Source: Candidatus Hydrogenedentota bacterium (lineage in GTDB: Bacteria; Hydrogenedentota; Hydrogenedentia; Hydrogenedentales; JAGMZX01). Taken from it: a DNA stretch of 62,968 bases. The notes below the pieces were generated by a model that worked only from the letters and a program-made list of their open reading frames with translations, did not search any database and was not told the DNA's origin. This document shows positions 36,359-45,068 of this stretch, piece by piece. Position numbers and translations under genes: made by a program. Every line of letters starts with the position of its first letter. Position 1 is the stretch's first letter. Location: contig JAKQEQ010000045.1 of assembly GCA_029556545.1 (NCBI GenBank), positions 1 to 62,968 of the forward strand. Direction: 5' to 3'.

Positions 36359-36510
36359 AGGCTGTCTTCGTCGCTGGTTTCGAAAAGGACCTGAGGCGGG
36401 TTCGCGACCGGCGGATTCGCGAGTCCGTGCGCGCGCTCATGATTGTCTTCGCTGCGTCCTTCGTGATGAATGGGGTCAAAGACACAACGTACCGGGAGTG
36501 GCCTGTATGA
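36355..36510 (+). pseudogene. Truncated RelE/ParE-family toxin
   Basis: The frame starts with GTG overlapping the antitoxin stop and reads MKAVFVAGFEKDLRRVRDRR..., the usual start of RelE/ParE toxins (first strand plus first helix). After about 28 residues the family pattern is lost and the frame runs through unrelated sequence to TGA at 508-510 of the 36-kb block (36508-36510), for 51 residues in all. RelE/ParE toxins normally have 85-95 residues, with the catalytic or inhibitory surface in the missing part. The final codons overlap the start of the URO-D family gene. Confidence 0.65.
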
Positions 36511-37661
36511 CAAATCGTGAGCGGGTAGATGCAGTATTGAACTATCAGTCCTATGACAGGCTGCCCATCGTCCATTTCGGGTTCTGGAAGGAAACGCTCG
36601 AAAAATTCGCGGACGAAGGACACATTACCGACCAGGAAGCGAAGGACTGGGGCGACGGCAACCCGACGGACGCCGTCATCAGTGAACGGCTCGGGTTCGA
36701 CGCGAATTACTACTCGGCGTTTCATCCGGAGACCTTCTTGCGCCCGGTTTTCGAGCGGGAGACGGTCGAGGAGATGCCGGACGGGTCGCGGAAGGTCCGT
36801 AACGAGTTTGGCGTTATCGAACTCGAACGGACCGGCGCGGGGTCGATTCCGGCGGAGATAGACCACCTGCTCAAGGGCCGCGCGGATTGGGAAGAACACT
36901 ACCGCCATCGCTTGGCGTACTGCGAAGAGCGTATCACGGAACAGAAGGTTCGCGTGAATGACGAGATGGTGTTGTGGAGCGAGGGCGGCCTCGAGTTCCT
37001 GCGGGCGGACACGAGAGGATACCATTACGGCCTGCATTGCGGCAGCCTGTTCGGCACGATTCGCAATGTGCTCGGGGTGACTGGCTCCAGCTATCTCTAC
37101 GCGGAGGATGAGGCGCTCTACACCGAGATCATCGACACCGTCGGCGAACTTTGTTACACCGTTGTCGCGAAGGCGCTCGCCTCCGGCGCGAAGTTCGATT
37201 TCGCCCACTTCTGGGAGGATATCTGCTTCAAGAACGGGCCGTTGGTCATTCCGTCGGTCTTTGCCGAGAAGGTCGGGCCGCACTATCGTCGTATCACGGA
37301 ACTCGTGCGAAGCTACGGCATCCGGATCGTGTCGCTTGACTGCGACGGCTGCATCGACGCCCTCGTCCCGATCTGGTTCGAGAACGGCGTGAACACCATG
37401 TTTCCCATCGAGGTGGGCACGTGGAACGCGAGCATCGCTCCGTGGCGCGATCAGTACGGTCGCGAACTGCGCGGCGTCGGCGGCATGAACAAGAACGTGT
37501 TGTCCCGCGACTTCGCCGCCGTGGACGCCGAGATCGAGCGGCTTAAGCCGTTGGTCGCGCTCGGCGGCTACCTGCCGTGCCCGGATCACCGGCTGGCCCC
37601 GGACGCGAAATGGGACAACGTGCGCTACTACTGCGACCGCATGCACGAGGAATTCTCGTAG
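36507..37661 (+). CDS. Uroporphyrinogen decarboxylase (URO-D) family protein
   Basis: 384 residues from ATG 36507 (GGGAG upstream); a GTG three codons earlier is the alternative. MTNRERVDAVLNYQSYDRLPI is the standard opening of the non-haem URO-D family, and DFAHFWEDICFKNGPLVIP together with SLDCDGCIDALVPIWFENGVN follow the TIM-barrel pattern. True HemE motifs (FAGAPWTLA) are absent. It is therefore more likely a corrinoid- or methyl-transfer-type homologue such as MtaA/CmuA-like proteins. No corrinoid protein is adjacent, so the substrate is open. Confidence 0.85.
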   Translation: MTNRERVDAVLNYQSYDRLPIVHFGFWKETLEKFADEGHITDQEAKDWGDGNPTDAVISERLGFDANYYSAFHPETFLRPVFERETVEEMPDGSRKVRNEFGVIELERTGAGSIPAEIDHLLKGRADWEEHYRHRLAYCEERITEQKVRVNDEMVLWSEGGLEFLRADTRGYHYGLHCGSLFGTIRNVLGVTGSSYLYAEDEALYTEIIDTVGELCYTVVAKALASGAKFDFAHFWEDICFKNGPLVIPSVFAEKVGPHYRRITELVRSYGIRIVSLDCDGCIDALVPIWFENGVNTMFPIEVGTWNASIAPWRDQYGRELRGVGGMNKNVLSRDFAAVDAEIERLKPLVALGGYLPCPDHRLAPDAKWDNVRYYCDRMHEEFS

Positions 37662-37753
37662 CGCCGGGCGCGGCTCGGCTTGATTATGAGGCGCGGAGAA
37701 GCAAGGATTTCCCAACATAAGACGACCTACGGGGAGGCGAACGACGGTGCTTG

Positions 37754-37780
37754 GTCCATATCGTCCATTCCGTCCATCTT
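37754..37780. repeat. 9-bp tandem array (GTCCATATC type), three units
   Basis: Units GTCCATATC, GTCCATTCC and GTCCATCTT, the same family as at 33079-33111 and 52432-52458. Confidence 0.85.
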
Positions 37781-37806
37781 CCTTGGTGTGCGACTCTTGG
37801 GATGAC

Positions 37807-37884
37807 ACGAGTACGATTACGATAACGAGCACGAGCACGAGAACGAGAACGAGAACGAGAACGAGAACGAGAACGAGAACGAGG
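37807..37884. repeat. Hexamer tandem array (ACGAGA), 13 units
   Basis: Thirteen contiguous 6-bp units of the form ACGANN. The left five vary (AGT, ATT, ATA and two AGC endings), seven are exact ACGAGA, and the last is ACGAGG. The array ends 11 bases before the GTG start of the YfhO-like gene, and its last unit plus the next base supplies GAGGA, the only ribosome-binding sequence in sight. Confidence 0.95.
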
Positions 37885-37895
37885 ACCTTTAAGAC

Positions 37896-40598
37896 GTGGA
37901 AATGAAAACGGCAAGCGAACCCCGATGGGGCTGGATATCGGCGTTCCTGCTCGTCGTTCTAGTGGCGACGGCGCTGGGCATTACGTATCGGGAAGTTTTT
38001 ATCGGCGATCACGCGCGCCTATCGGGTCGCTATGACGTCTACCGCGAGGTCGGGCCGCTGTGCTATTACCTGGACCACTGCCTGCATCGCGGGGAACTGC
38101 CGCTGTGGAATCCGCTCACCTTCTGCGGCATGCCGTACATTGCCAACCCCGTCACGGGCGCGCTGTATCCGCTCAATCTCTTGCGCAGCGCGATCTCGTT
38201 CGACCCGACGCCACTCAAGACGCAGATCGGCCTCGTGGTGCTGGTGGCCCTGCATCTGCTCGTGGCGGGTATCGGCATCCTCTTGCTGGCCCGAACCTAT
38301 GGGCTCAGCCGCGCCGGCGCGCTGGCCGCCGCCCTCGTCTTTCTCCTGAGCGCCATCTGGGTGCGGCGCATCTGCGAATATCATTTTATCTTCATGGTGG
38401 CATGGCTGCCGTGGCTCTTGCTGCTGGCGCGCGGCGCGGTCAACGCGCCGAACGTCTGCCGGAAGGCGCAATACGGCATTCTGGCCGGATTGATCTTCGG
38501 GCTGAGCATGCTTACCGGCGCACTCAATATCGCGCCGTACATGGCGGTCTGCGTCGTCGGGTATGTGTGCCTCCAGCGCGTACTGCGCCCGGACCAGACC
38601 GCGGCGCGCGTCTCGATCCGTCGCATTCCCGGCGCGCTTGTCGGGGATGCGCTGTTCGTCGCGTTATTCCTGGGCTTCGCCGCGCTCGCCGGGATGGCGC
38701 TCCTGCTGCCGGGCAGCGAACTGGCCGGTATGAGTTCACGCGTGAAAGACAGCGACTTCACCCTCGCCGTGCCGCATTACGCGAAGACGTGGCAGCAATT
38801 GTTTCACGATTTGATTCGCTATCCCGGCACCAGGTGGGAAGTCGAGGACATTCGCGGCGCGGGCATTGCCGCGTTGCTCCTGGCGCTCGTGGGACTGACG
38901 CACCGGCATCGCCGCGCCGTTCTGTTGAACCTCGGGCTATTCTTGGTCCTGTTCGACTTGAGCATGGGACCGCCCGCGCCGCTCTCGCGGTTCTTTTACG
39001 CCCTTTCGCCGATACAGATGATCGCCTCGACGCGCGCCTTCGATTTCGCGCTGTTGCCCGCGGCGTTCCTGGCCGGATTCGGCCTGGACGCCGTAACCGG
39101 TCCGTGGCGCGGGCAGTCGGCCTCCGATGCGACGGGAGCGGGCCGACCGTGGCGGGCGTTCTGCCTGCGCATGTTGGTGATGGTGCGCGACGCCGCCGTT
39201 CTTGTCGTGGGGGCGTTCTTGCTGTATTCGTTGAAGCCGTTGCTGGGCGGCGAATACATCGGGCTCGGCGGCGACGGCGCGATCCTGCGGACCTTGGCGC
39301 TCGCGGTCCCCGGCGTGGCGTTGTGCGTCATGGTGATGGCCGGTTGGCTGGATTTCCCTCGCTTCTGGCGGGTCGCATTGCTGTTGGCCGTGGTCGGAGA
39401 GACGCTGGTGTGGAACGCGGAGTACGTGCCGGCCATGCTCTATGCGCAGGAATACCAGCGCTACGGGAATCGCAATTTCAGCACCGAATTCTGGGCCGAT
39501 AACGCGCGCGGTGTTGACGACTTTCAGAATCGACATCTATACGAACTGCGCGGCGTCATGCACGGCTACGAGCCCGTGTATATCGAGCGCGTCCGCGAGA
39601 CCTTGTCGGGAGACGCCCGCGGTTCGCGATACCAGCGCAGCGTCAAGGACTACGAGATCACGCAGCAAAACCACCGCGGAAACCTGTTCCTGAAACGCCA
39701 ATTCTGGCTCGCGCGCCAAGTTGTGCGCGCGCCGTTGATCGGCAAGCACAGCCTGTTTCCCGCCGCGACAACCGTGTTCTTGCCGGAGGCCGAGGACGTG
39801 CCCGTCCCCGAAGTCCGCGTCGAGGAACTATCGCGCAGCAGCATATCGACGGACGACGCGGAACGGCACGGCGAACGCACGGACCTGCTCGACGCCGCAG
39901 CGCGCGAGCGCCTGGACGACCGCCTGCGGCCCGGGCGCGTCGAGCGCACCTTCGAGTTGCCTGAGATCGACACCGGGGGCCGGCACAGCGCGCTGGTAAT
40001 TGTCTTGCGCTCGCCGCGCGCCGTGGCGGTGCAGCCGCGTTTTCGGGACGCCGACGTGAACCGGCGTCAGGACGGAAAATTCGCGACCCTGAAGTCGTGG
40101 GGCGAGGCCTGGCGGACGGTCGAGATTCCGTTGCCGCAATTCGAACGTGTTCGCGGGACCGTTACGTTCCGGGCGGCCGACGGGCAAGCGCCCATCGAGG
40201 TCGCCGAGTTGTACCTCCTCTCAGATATGCAGGACGAGGGTGAGCGCATCCACGTGCTTGCCCGGTCGGCGAATCGGGTGCTCGTCGAAGTGACGGACCT
40301 GCCCGGCCACCGCATACTCACTAACCTCGACGCGTGGTATCCCGGCTGGCGGGCCTACATTGACGGCAAGGCCGCGCCAATCCTGCGCGCGAACGACGCC
40401 TTCAAGGCGGTGATCGTGCCGCCGGGGACGCACCGCGTCGCGTTCGTGTATCATTCCTGGAGGGTCTATGCCGGCATCGCGACGACCCTGTTCGCGGTCG
40501 TCGTCGGGCTGGTTGCCGTGGCGTGGCTGGGCCGTGCGGCGCGCAGGCGCCGCGAAGAGGCGGCCTCAGCCCGCGACGCGGAAGGAGTAATCGCATGA
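37896..40598 (+). CDS. YfhO-like polytopic membrane protein
   Basis: 900 residues. Start is GTG 37896 (GAGGA ten bases upstream) or ATG 37902 two codons later. About a dozen membrane helices fill residues 15-510, with the GT-C-like first loop GDHARLSGRYDVYREVGPLCYYLDHCLHRGELPLWNP. The last 350 residues are extracytoplasmic and end in TNLDAWYPGWRAYIDGKAAPILRANDAFKAV, the hallmark of the bacterial YfhO family, then one helix and an Arg-rich tail. YfhO proteins are linked to lipid-carrier-dependent glycosylation of cell-wall polymers; the donor and acceptor here are unknown. It overlaps the nitroreductase start by four bases. Confidence 0.88.
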   Translation: MEMKTASEPRWGWISAFLLVVLVATALGITYREVFIGDHARLSGRYDVYREVGPLCYYLDHCLHRGELPLWNPLTFCGMPYIANPVTGALYPLNLLRSAISFDPTPLKTQIGLVVLVALHLLVAGIGILLLARTYGLSRAGALAAALVFLLSAIWVRRICEYHFIFMVAWLPWLLLLARGAVNAPNVCRKAQYGILAGLIFGLSMLTGALNIAPYMAVCVVGYVCLQRVLRPDQTAARVSIRRIPGALVGDALFVALFLGFAALAGMALLLPGSELAGMSSRVKDSDFTLAVPHYAKTWQQLFHDLIRYPGTRWEVEDIRGAGIAALLLALVGLTHRHRRAVLLNLGLFLVLFDLSMGPPAPLSRFFYALSPIQMIASTRAFDFALLPAAFLAGFGLDAVTGPWRGQSASDATGAGRPWRAFCLRMLVMVRDAAVLVVGAFLLYSLKPLLGGEYIGLGGDGAILRTLALAVPGVALCVMVMAGWLDFPRFWRVALLLAVVGETLVWNAEYVPAMLYAQEYQRYGNRNFSTEFWADNARGVDDFQNRHLYELRGVMHGYEPVYIERVRETLSGDARGSRYQRSVKDYEITQQNHRGNLFLKRQFWLARQVVRAPLIGKHSLFPAATTVFLPEAEDVPVPEVRVEELSRSSISTDDAERHGERTDLLDAAARERLDDRLRPGRVERTFELPEIDTGGRHSALVIVLRSPRAVAVQPRFRDADVNRRQDGKFATLKSWGEAWRTVEIPLPQFERVRGTVTFRAADGQAPIEVAELYLLSDMQDEGERIHVLARSANRVLVEVTDLPGHRILTNLDAWYPGWRAYIDGKAAPILRANDAFKAVIVPPGTHRVAFVYHSWRVYAGIATTLFAVVVGLVAVAWLGRAARRRREEAASARDAEGVIA

Positions 40599-41137
40599 AG
40601 GAACTCATGGACATCATTACGGGGCGTCGCAGCGTGCGGCGGTATCGGGACGAGGCCGTGGGGGAGGAGGCGCTGGCCCAACTGCTCGAGGCGGCGCGCT
40701 GGGCGCAATCCTGGGCGAACACGCAATGCTGGGAGATCATCGTCGTGCGGGACGCGGCGGTGAAGGTCGCGCTGCAAGAAGCGATACCCGAGGGCAACCC
40801 AGGTCGCCGCTGCGTCGAGAGCGCGCCGGTCTTGCTGGCGGTCTGCGGCAAGCGGCGCGTTTCCGGCTTCTACCAAGGCAACGCGCTGACCCGTTTCGGC
40901 GACTGGATGCTTTTCGACTTGGGCGTCTTGACGCAGAACATCGCGTTGACGGCCCACACGCTCGGCCTCGGCTCGCTGGTGCTCGGCCTGTTCGATCACG
41001 ACGCGGCGCGAAAGACGCTCGGCGTGCCCGAGGACTTCGAGATCGTGACGATCATGCCGATCGGCTATCCCGCGGGCGACGTGCCCGCGCCGCCGCGCCG
41101 CGAGGTCGCGCAGTTCACGCACCAGGACCGGTTCTGA
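40595..41137 (+). CDS. Nitroreductase family protein
   Basis: 180 residues. ATG 40595 overlaps the upstream TGA (ATGA) and has GGAAGGAG six bases before. MKELMDIITGRRSVRRYRDEAV is the FMN-binding N-terminus of the family. WAQSWANTQCWEIIVV and GDWMLFDLGVLTQNIALTAHTLGLGSLVLG follow, with IMPIGYPAGD near the end. These are FMN-dependent NAD(P)H oxidoreductases; the physiological substrate is not evident. Translational coupling to the YfhO-like gene is clear, but a functional link is not. Confidence 0.92.
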   Translation: MKELMDIITGRRSVRRYRDEAVGEEALAQLLEAARWAQSWANTQCWEIIVVRDAAVKVALQEAIPEGNPGRRCVESAPVLLAVCGKRRVSGFYQGNALTRFGDWMLFDLGVLTQNIALTAHTLGLGSLVLGLFDHDAARKTLGVPEDFEIVTIMPIGYPAGDVPAPPRREVAQFTHQDRF

Positions 41138-41197
41138 AACCGGTCACGGGCAAGATGCCCGTGCCACGTCATACGGCTACGCTTCACCTACTTAGGG

Positions 41198-42466
41198 TTA
41201 CGCGTTCACAGCCGCACCCACGCCGAGCACCGCCACGCGGAATCCCGCCAAGGTCCAATCCTCGTGTTCGAGCACGTTATGCGTGTCGAGCAGGAGATTG
41301 GTCCGCATCTGTCGGGCCACCTGGCGCGGATTGAGGTACTTGAACTCGTCGTGCGCGGTGAGCACCAGCAGCAGGTCGGCGTCGTGGAGGCATTCTTCGA
41401 GGGAAACGAGTTCGTGGGGGCCTTTCTTCACGTGCGGGTCGTAGACGGCGCAGCGCAGCCCCTCTGCCTTGAGCAAGTCCACGACGTGGACGGCGGGACT
41501 CTCGCGGATGTCGTCGACGTTTCCCTTGTACGCTTGGCCGAGCACGGCGATCTTCGGGTCTTGCAGGTCGCCGAGCAGGTCTCGAACGCGGCGCACCACG
41601 TGCGTGGGCATGCTGTCGTTGCGCTGCCGGGCCAAGCGGACCATCGCCGCGTCGTCCGGGAACTTCTCGACGAGAAACCACGGATCGATGGATATGCAGT
41701 GGCCGCCGACGCCGGGTCCGGCGCGGTGCACCGCGACGCGTGGATGCCGATTTGCGAGTTGGGCGCACTCCCAGAAATCGATGCCGAGACGCTCGCAGAG
41801 CACCGCCACCTCGTTCGCCAGCGCGATATTCACGTCGCGGTACGTATTCTCCAGTATCTTGACCATCTCGGCCGTTGTCGCGTCGGTGAGGAAGAGTTCG
41901 CCGTCGACGAAGCGGGCGTAAAGATCGCGCGCCTTCCGAGCCGCGGCGCGGTCATAGCCGCCGATGACCCGGTCGTTGTGAATGAGTTCCTTAAGAATCT
42001 TTCCCGGCAGCACGCGCTCGGGGCAATGGGCCAGGTGAATTTCCTTGCCGACGCTCAGGCCGGACCGTTCGAGGATGGGACGCAAGAGGTCGCGGCACGT
42101 GCCCGGCGGCGAAGTGGACTCCAGAATGACCAGCACGCCGGCCCGGAGCAACGGCACAATCGATTCCGCCGCGCGCGTGACGTAACTCATGTCCGCCGTC
42201 TTGCGCGCCGTGAGCGGCGTCGGCACGGCGATAATGAATACGTCCGCTGCCTCGGGCTCGCGGGCCGCCCGGAGGTTGCCCGATCCGATGGCGGCGCGTA
42301 CGACGGTCTGCAGGCCGGGCTCCTCGATGTGGATGTTGCCCTCGTTGACCGTGTCCACGACGCGTTGGGAAACATCGACCCCCACGACCTTGAAGCCGTT
42401 GGTCGCAAGCACGCTCGCCGTGGGCAATCCGATGTAGCCCAACCCCAACACGCAGACTTCCTTCAT
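41198..42466 (-). CDS. wecC: UDP-N-acetyl-D-mannosaminuronate dehydrogenase (WecC-like)
   Basis: 422 residues; ATG 42466 follows AAGGAA. Rossmann GLGYIGLPTA at 8-17, then EEPGLQTVV, AVPTPL, ILESTSPPGT, CPERVLPGKILKELIHNDRVIGG, ENTYRDVNIALANE and LANRHPRV. The catalytic Cys257 lies in GPGVGGHCISIDPWF, and YKGNVDDIRESPA is the C-terminal nucleotide-sugar motif. The wording follows E. coli WecC more closely than Ugd. It oxidises UDP-ManNAc to UDP-ManNAcA for surface polysaccharide. The UDP-GlcNAc 2-epimerase (wecB) is not adjacent. Confidence 0.9.
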   Translation of the reverse strand: MKEVCVLGLGYIGLPTASVLATNGFKVVGVDVSQRVVDTVNEGNIHIEEPGLQTVVRAAIGSGNLRAAREPEAADVFIIAVPTPLTARKTADMSYVTRAAESIVPLLRAGVLVILESTSPPGTCRDLLRPILERSGLSVGKEIHLAHCPERVLPGKILKELIHNDRVIGGYDRAAARKARDLYARFVDGELFLTDATTAEMVKILENTYRDVNIALANEVAVLCERLGIDFWECAQLANRHPRVAVHRAGPGVGGHCISIDPWFLVEKFPDDAAMVRLARQRNDSMPTHVVRRVRDLLGDLQDPKIAVLGQAYKGNVDDIRESPAVHVVDLLKAEGLRCAVYDPHVKKGPHELVSLEECLHDADLLLVLTAHDEFKYLNPRQVARQMRTNLLLDTHNVLEHEDWTLAGFRVAVLGVGAAVNA

Positions 42467-42599
42467 GCGGCATTCCTTATTCGGCTGTAAGCTTCCATCC
42501 GTCGCGCATCTTCCGGGAAGCGCCCGGTAGACGCGGCCGGAAGGATGGCGCCATCATAGCCGAGGGCATGGCCTTCGCAAAAACAACACGGTCGCTGCC

Positions 42600-43319
42600 T
42601 CAGGGCGAGTCGGAAGGCTCGAAGACCGGCGCACCGCAGACTTCGCGTTCGAGACCCCACTGAAGATCGTTGAGGCGGGCTTCAATTTCGCGGCGCGCCT
42701 GCTCGACGTTCTCCGGGGCATCGTCGCGAGGCGGCGGAATCGGCGGCCCGCAGGCGCCCAGGACGCGCGCGAACGGTTTCGGGAAGGGGAATCGGTCCCA
42801 CGATCGCAGCCGCCAGCACCGGTCCACGGCGAAGGCGAGCGGCACGACGGGCGTCTGCGTGCGCGCGGCGAGGATGGCGATGCCCGGCTTGGCGATGCGA
42901 CGCGGCCCGCGGGGGCCGTCGAGCGTAAACCCCACAGTGACGTATTCCAGGGCCTTCGCGAGGTTGACCAGGGCGTCGGAACCCCCGCGCGAAGAGGATC
43001 CGCGCACGGCCTCGATGCAGAAGCGGTTGATGATCCGCGTGGCCAGTTCGCCGTCGAAGCTATAGCTGGTGAGGCTGTGATAATTCGAGTGTCTGAACAC
43101 GAAGACGCCGAGCCCGAGGCACTCATGCCAAATCGGGATGATGGCGCGGCCCCGCGCCGTGACGTCTTCCAGGTAATGGCGGTCGCGAAACTCGAAACGG
43201 CAGGTGCGCGCAAGCAGCTTGAAGACGGCCGCTATCGGCGCGGGCGCGACGGCGAGAACCAACCGCTGCCGGAACGTGAACGGCTGCGGACTCTCATATT
43301 GAAGGCCGGGGAATTTCAA
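42600..43319 (-). CDS. Lysophospholipid acyltransferase-like protein (DUF374)
   Basis: 239 residues. The frame starts with TTG at 43319 overlapping the panE stop (TTGA), so translation is probably coupled; no clear ribosome site is visible. IPIWHECLGLGVFVFR carries the acyltransferase His, FDGELATRIINRF and GFTLDGPRGPRR follow, and AKPGIAILAARTQTPVVPLAFAV is the DUF374/LPLAT core. Members acylate lipid A precursors or lysophospholipids at the inner membrane. A hydrophobic stretch at about 20-38 may anchor it. Confidence 0.88.
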   Translation of the reverse strand: MKFPGLQYESPQPFTFRQRLVLAVAPAPIAAVFKLLARTCRFEFRDRHYLEDVTARGRAIIPIWHECLGLGVFVFRHSNYHSLTSYSFDGELATRIINRFCIEAVRGSSSRGGSDALVNLAKALEYVTVGFTLDGPRGPRRIAKPGIAILAARTQTPVVPLAFAVDRCWRLRSWDRFPFPKPFARVLGACGPPIPPPRDDAPENVEQARREIEARLNDLQWGLEREVCGAPVFEPSDSP

Positions 43320-44191
43320 TGGTGTTCGAGGCCGCGGACGAGTTGGTAGACCACGCGCGTGCGCGGGGCCGGCAGCGACGCCAACTGCGCGCGCCGCAGG
43401 ATTTCACCGCTGATGGCGTCGATCTCGGTGGGCTTGCCCGCGCGGATATCCTGTAGCATCGAGGAAATATTCGAGGCGGTGTTACGGCACACCTCCTCCG
43501 TGGTCTCGACGAGGCTCTGGGCGAAGCGGTAGCCTTCGGTCGAGGCCACCTTCGCGGCCTCGACGACCAGGTCGCGCATGAGCTGCCGCACGTCCTTGAG
43601 TTCGAGGAGCATGCCGTTCGGGACGTTGAGGATGGCGGTGAGCGGGTTGATTGCGGCGTTCACGGCCACCTTTTCCCACACGAGTTGGCCCGGCGCCTCC
43701 GTGGCCTCGACGTCGAAGCCGGCATTGCGCAACGCGTTCACGGCCTCTTCCGGGCTGCTCGAAGTCCATGCGCCGAGGCACGTCGCGCCGGTGCCCGCGT
43801 GCCGCACGTGGCCCTCGCCCAAGGCGGTCGCGCCTTCCGATGTGACGCCCACGAGAACCCGCGCGCTGCCCACCATCGAGCAAAGCGTCTCCACGTTGCC
43901 CAGGCCGTTTTGCAGCGTCAGTACCGGCACTTCGGGGGGGAAACGCAGGCGGCCCGTCGAGTACGCTTTCGTCAAGACGATGACCAGATCGACGGCGGGC
44001 GGCACGGCGGTGACCACCTCGGGCTTGGCGGTCCAGACGCCCTCCTCATCTTCCACGCGGACGCCGCTCGTGTTCAGACGCGCGGCGCGGTCCGCCTTGT
44101 AGTCGACGAGAAACGTTTTTGTACCGCCGCGCGCGAGTCGGGCGGCGAACAGGCACCCCATGGCTCCGGGACCAACTACGGCAACCTTCAT
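43316..44191 (-). CDS. panE: 2-dehydropantoate 2-reductase
   Basis: 291 residues; ATG 44191 follows GGAGG. The NADP-binding GPGAMG motif is at 7-12, VDLVIVLTKAY and TLQNGLGN follow, and the C-terminal helical domain has WEKVAVNAAINPLTAILNVPNG, the ketopantoate reductase signature with the catalytic Lys, then DIRAGKPTEIDAISGEI. It reduces ketopantoate to pantoate for coenzyme A. It overlaps the DUF374 gene by four bases and follows the SPOR gene by 19. Related ketoreductases cannot be fully excluded. Confidence 0.92.
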   Translation of the reverse strand: MKVAVVGPGAMGCLFAARLARGGTKTFLVDYKADRAARLNTSGVRVEDEEGVWTAKPEVVTAVPPAVDLVIVLTKAYSTGRLRFPPEVPVLTLQNGLGNVETLCSMVGSARVLVGVTSEGATALGEGHVRHAGTGATCLGAWTSSSPEEAVNALRNAGFDVEATEAPGQLVWEKVAVNAAINPLTAILNVPNGMLLELKDVRQLMRDLVVEAAKVASTEGYRFAQSLVETTEEVCRNTASNISSMLQDIRAGKPTEIDAISGEILRRAQLASLPAPRTRVVYQLVRGLEHH

Positions 44192-44210
44192 CGAGTGGCC
44201 TCCTCCGCGC

Positions 44211-45068
44211 TTATGGGAGCGTTTTCACAAAACAATCCTTGAACTCCTTTTGCTGCCGCAAGGCGTCTCGCGCCGCCAGCGCCGCGGCGCGATCAGCGAA
44301 GCCGACGACCACCACGGCGTAGCTCTGCCCCTCATTATATTGCAGAATGACGGATTCCCAACCTTGGGCCTTAAGCTTGCTTTGGCATGATGCCGCGCCC
44401 TCGATACGGCGGTCTCCCGTAAGCGACACGACCTGGACGCCATAGCCCGTCGGAACCGCTTCCGTGGCGGCTTGGACAGGCGCCGGCGGCGGCGTGGGAG
44501 GGGGCGGCGGCGCGGCTTCCGCCACTGCGGCTGGTTCCTCGGCGGCCGGCGGTTCCTCCGGCGGCGGTTCGAGAGGCACGAGCGCCGGCGGCGGCGGCGA
44601 GGGCGCGGCGGCAGCCGTTGGCGCGGCAACATCTTGCGGCGGTGGCTCCACCGAGACGTCCGACTCATCAGGGGCAGCTGCCGGGGGCGCGGGTGGCGGC
44701 TCTTCGGCGGGCTGCGTCTCGTCCACGTCCGGTGTCGCAGGCAACGGCGGCAGATCGACCACAGGCGTATCCGGCGGTTGGTCCGCCGTCGCACGGTCCG
44801 GCGCCGGCGGCAGGGAAACCGGTTCGGGGACCCGGGGCGACACTTGCACGCCCTGGCCGCCGGCAATGACGGTATCCGCCGCGGGCGTCGCCGTCTCTTT
44901 CAAGGATCGGTCGTATTTCCCCACGAGGACCCCGAGTAGAAACGCGGCCAGCAGAACAAAAAGCGACACACATATGCCGATGATCAGTTGGCCGGGCGTA
45001 AACTGCGCGGTCAGCTTGTCCTCGTCATCGTCGTATCTCGAACTATTCCGTTGCGGCATCATGACCAT
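44211..45068 (-). CDS. SPOR-domain membrane protein
   Basis: About 285 residues. Four in-frame Met codons cluster at the start; I use 45068, nine bases after GAGG. An acidic cytoplasmic head (RYDDDEDKL) precedes one membrane helix (LIIGICVSLFVLLAAFLLGVLV). A Pro/Ala/Glu-rich linker of about 130 residues follows, then a C-terminal SPOR domain (YGVQVVSLTGDRRIEGAASC...YAVVVVGFADRAAALAARDALRQQ). SPOR domains bind peptidoglycan stripped of stem peptides at the division septum, so a role in division or wall remodelling is likely. It overlaps the zinc-ribbon gene by 26 bases. Confidence 0.88.
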   Translation of the reverse strand: MVMMPQRNSSRYDDDEDKLTAQFTPGQLIIGICVSLFVLLAAFLLGVLVGKYDRSLKETATPAADTVIAGGQGVQVSPRVPEPVSLPPAPDRATADQPPDTPVVDLPPLPATPDVDETQPAEEPPPAPPAAAPDESDVSVEPPPQDVAAPTAAAAPSPPPPALVPLEPPPEEPPAAEEPAAVAEAAPPPPPTPPPAPVQAATEAVPTGYGVQVVSLTGDRRIEGAASCQSKLKAQGWESVILQYNEGQSYAVVVVGFADRAAALAARDALRQQKEFKDCFVKTLP

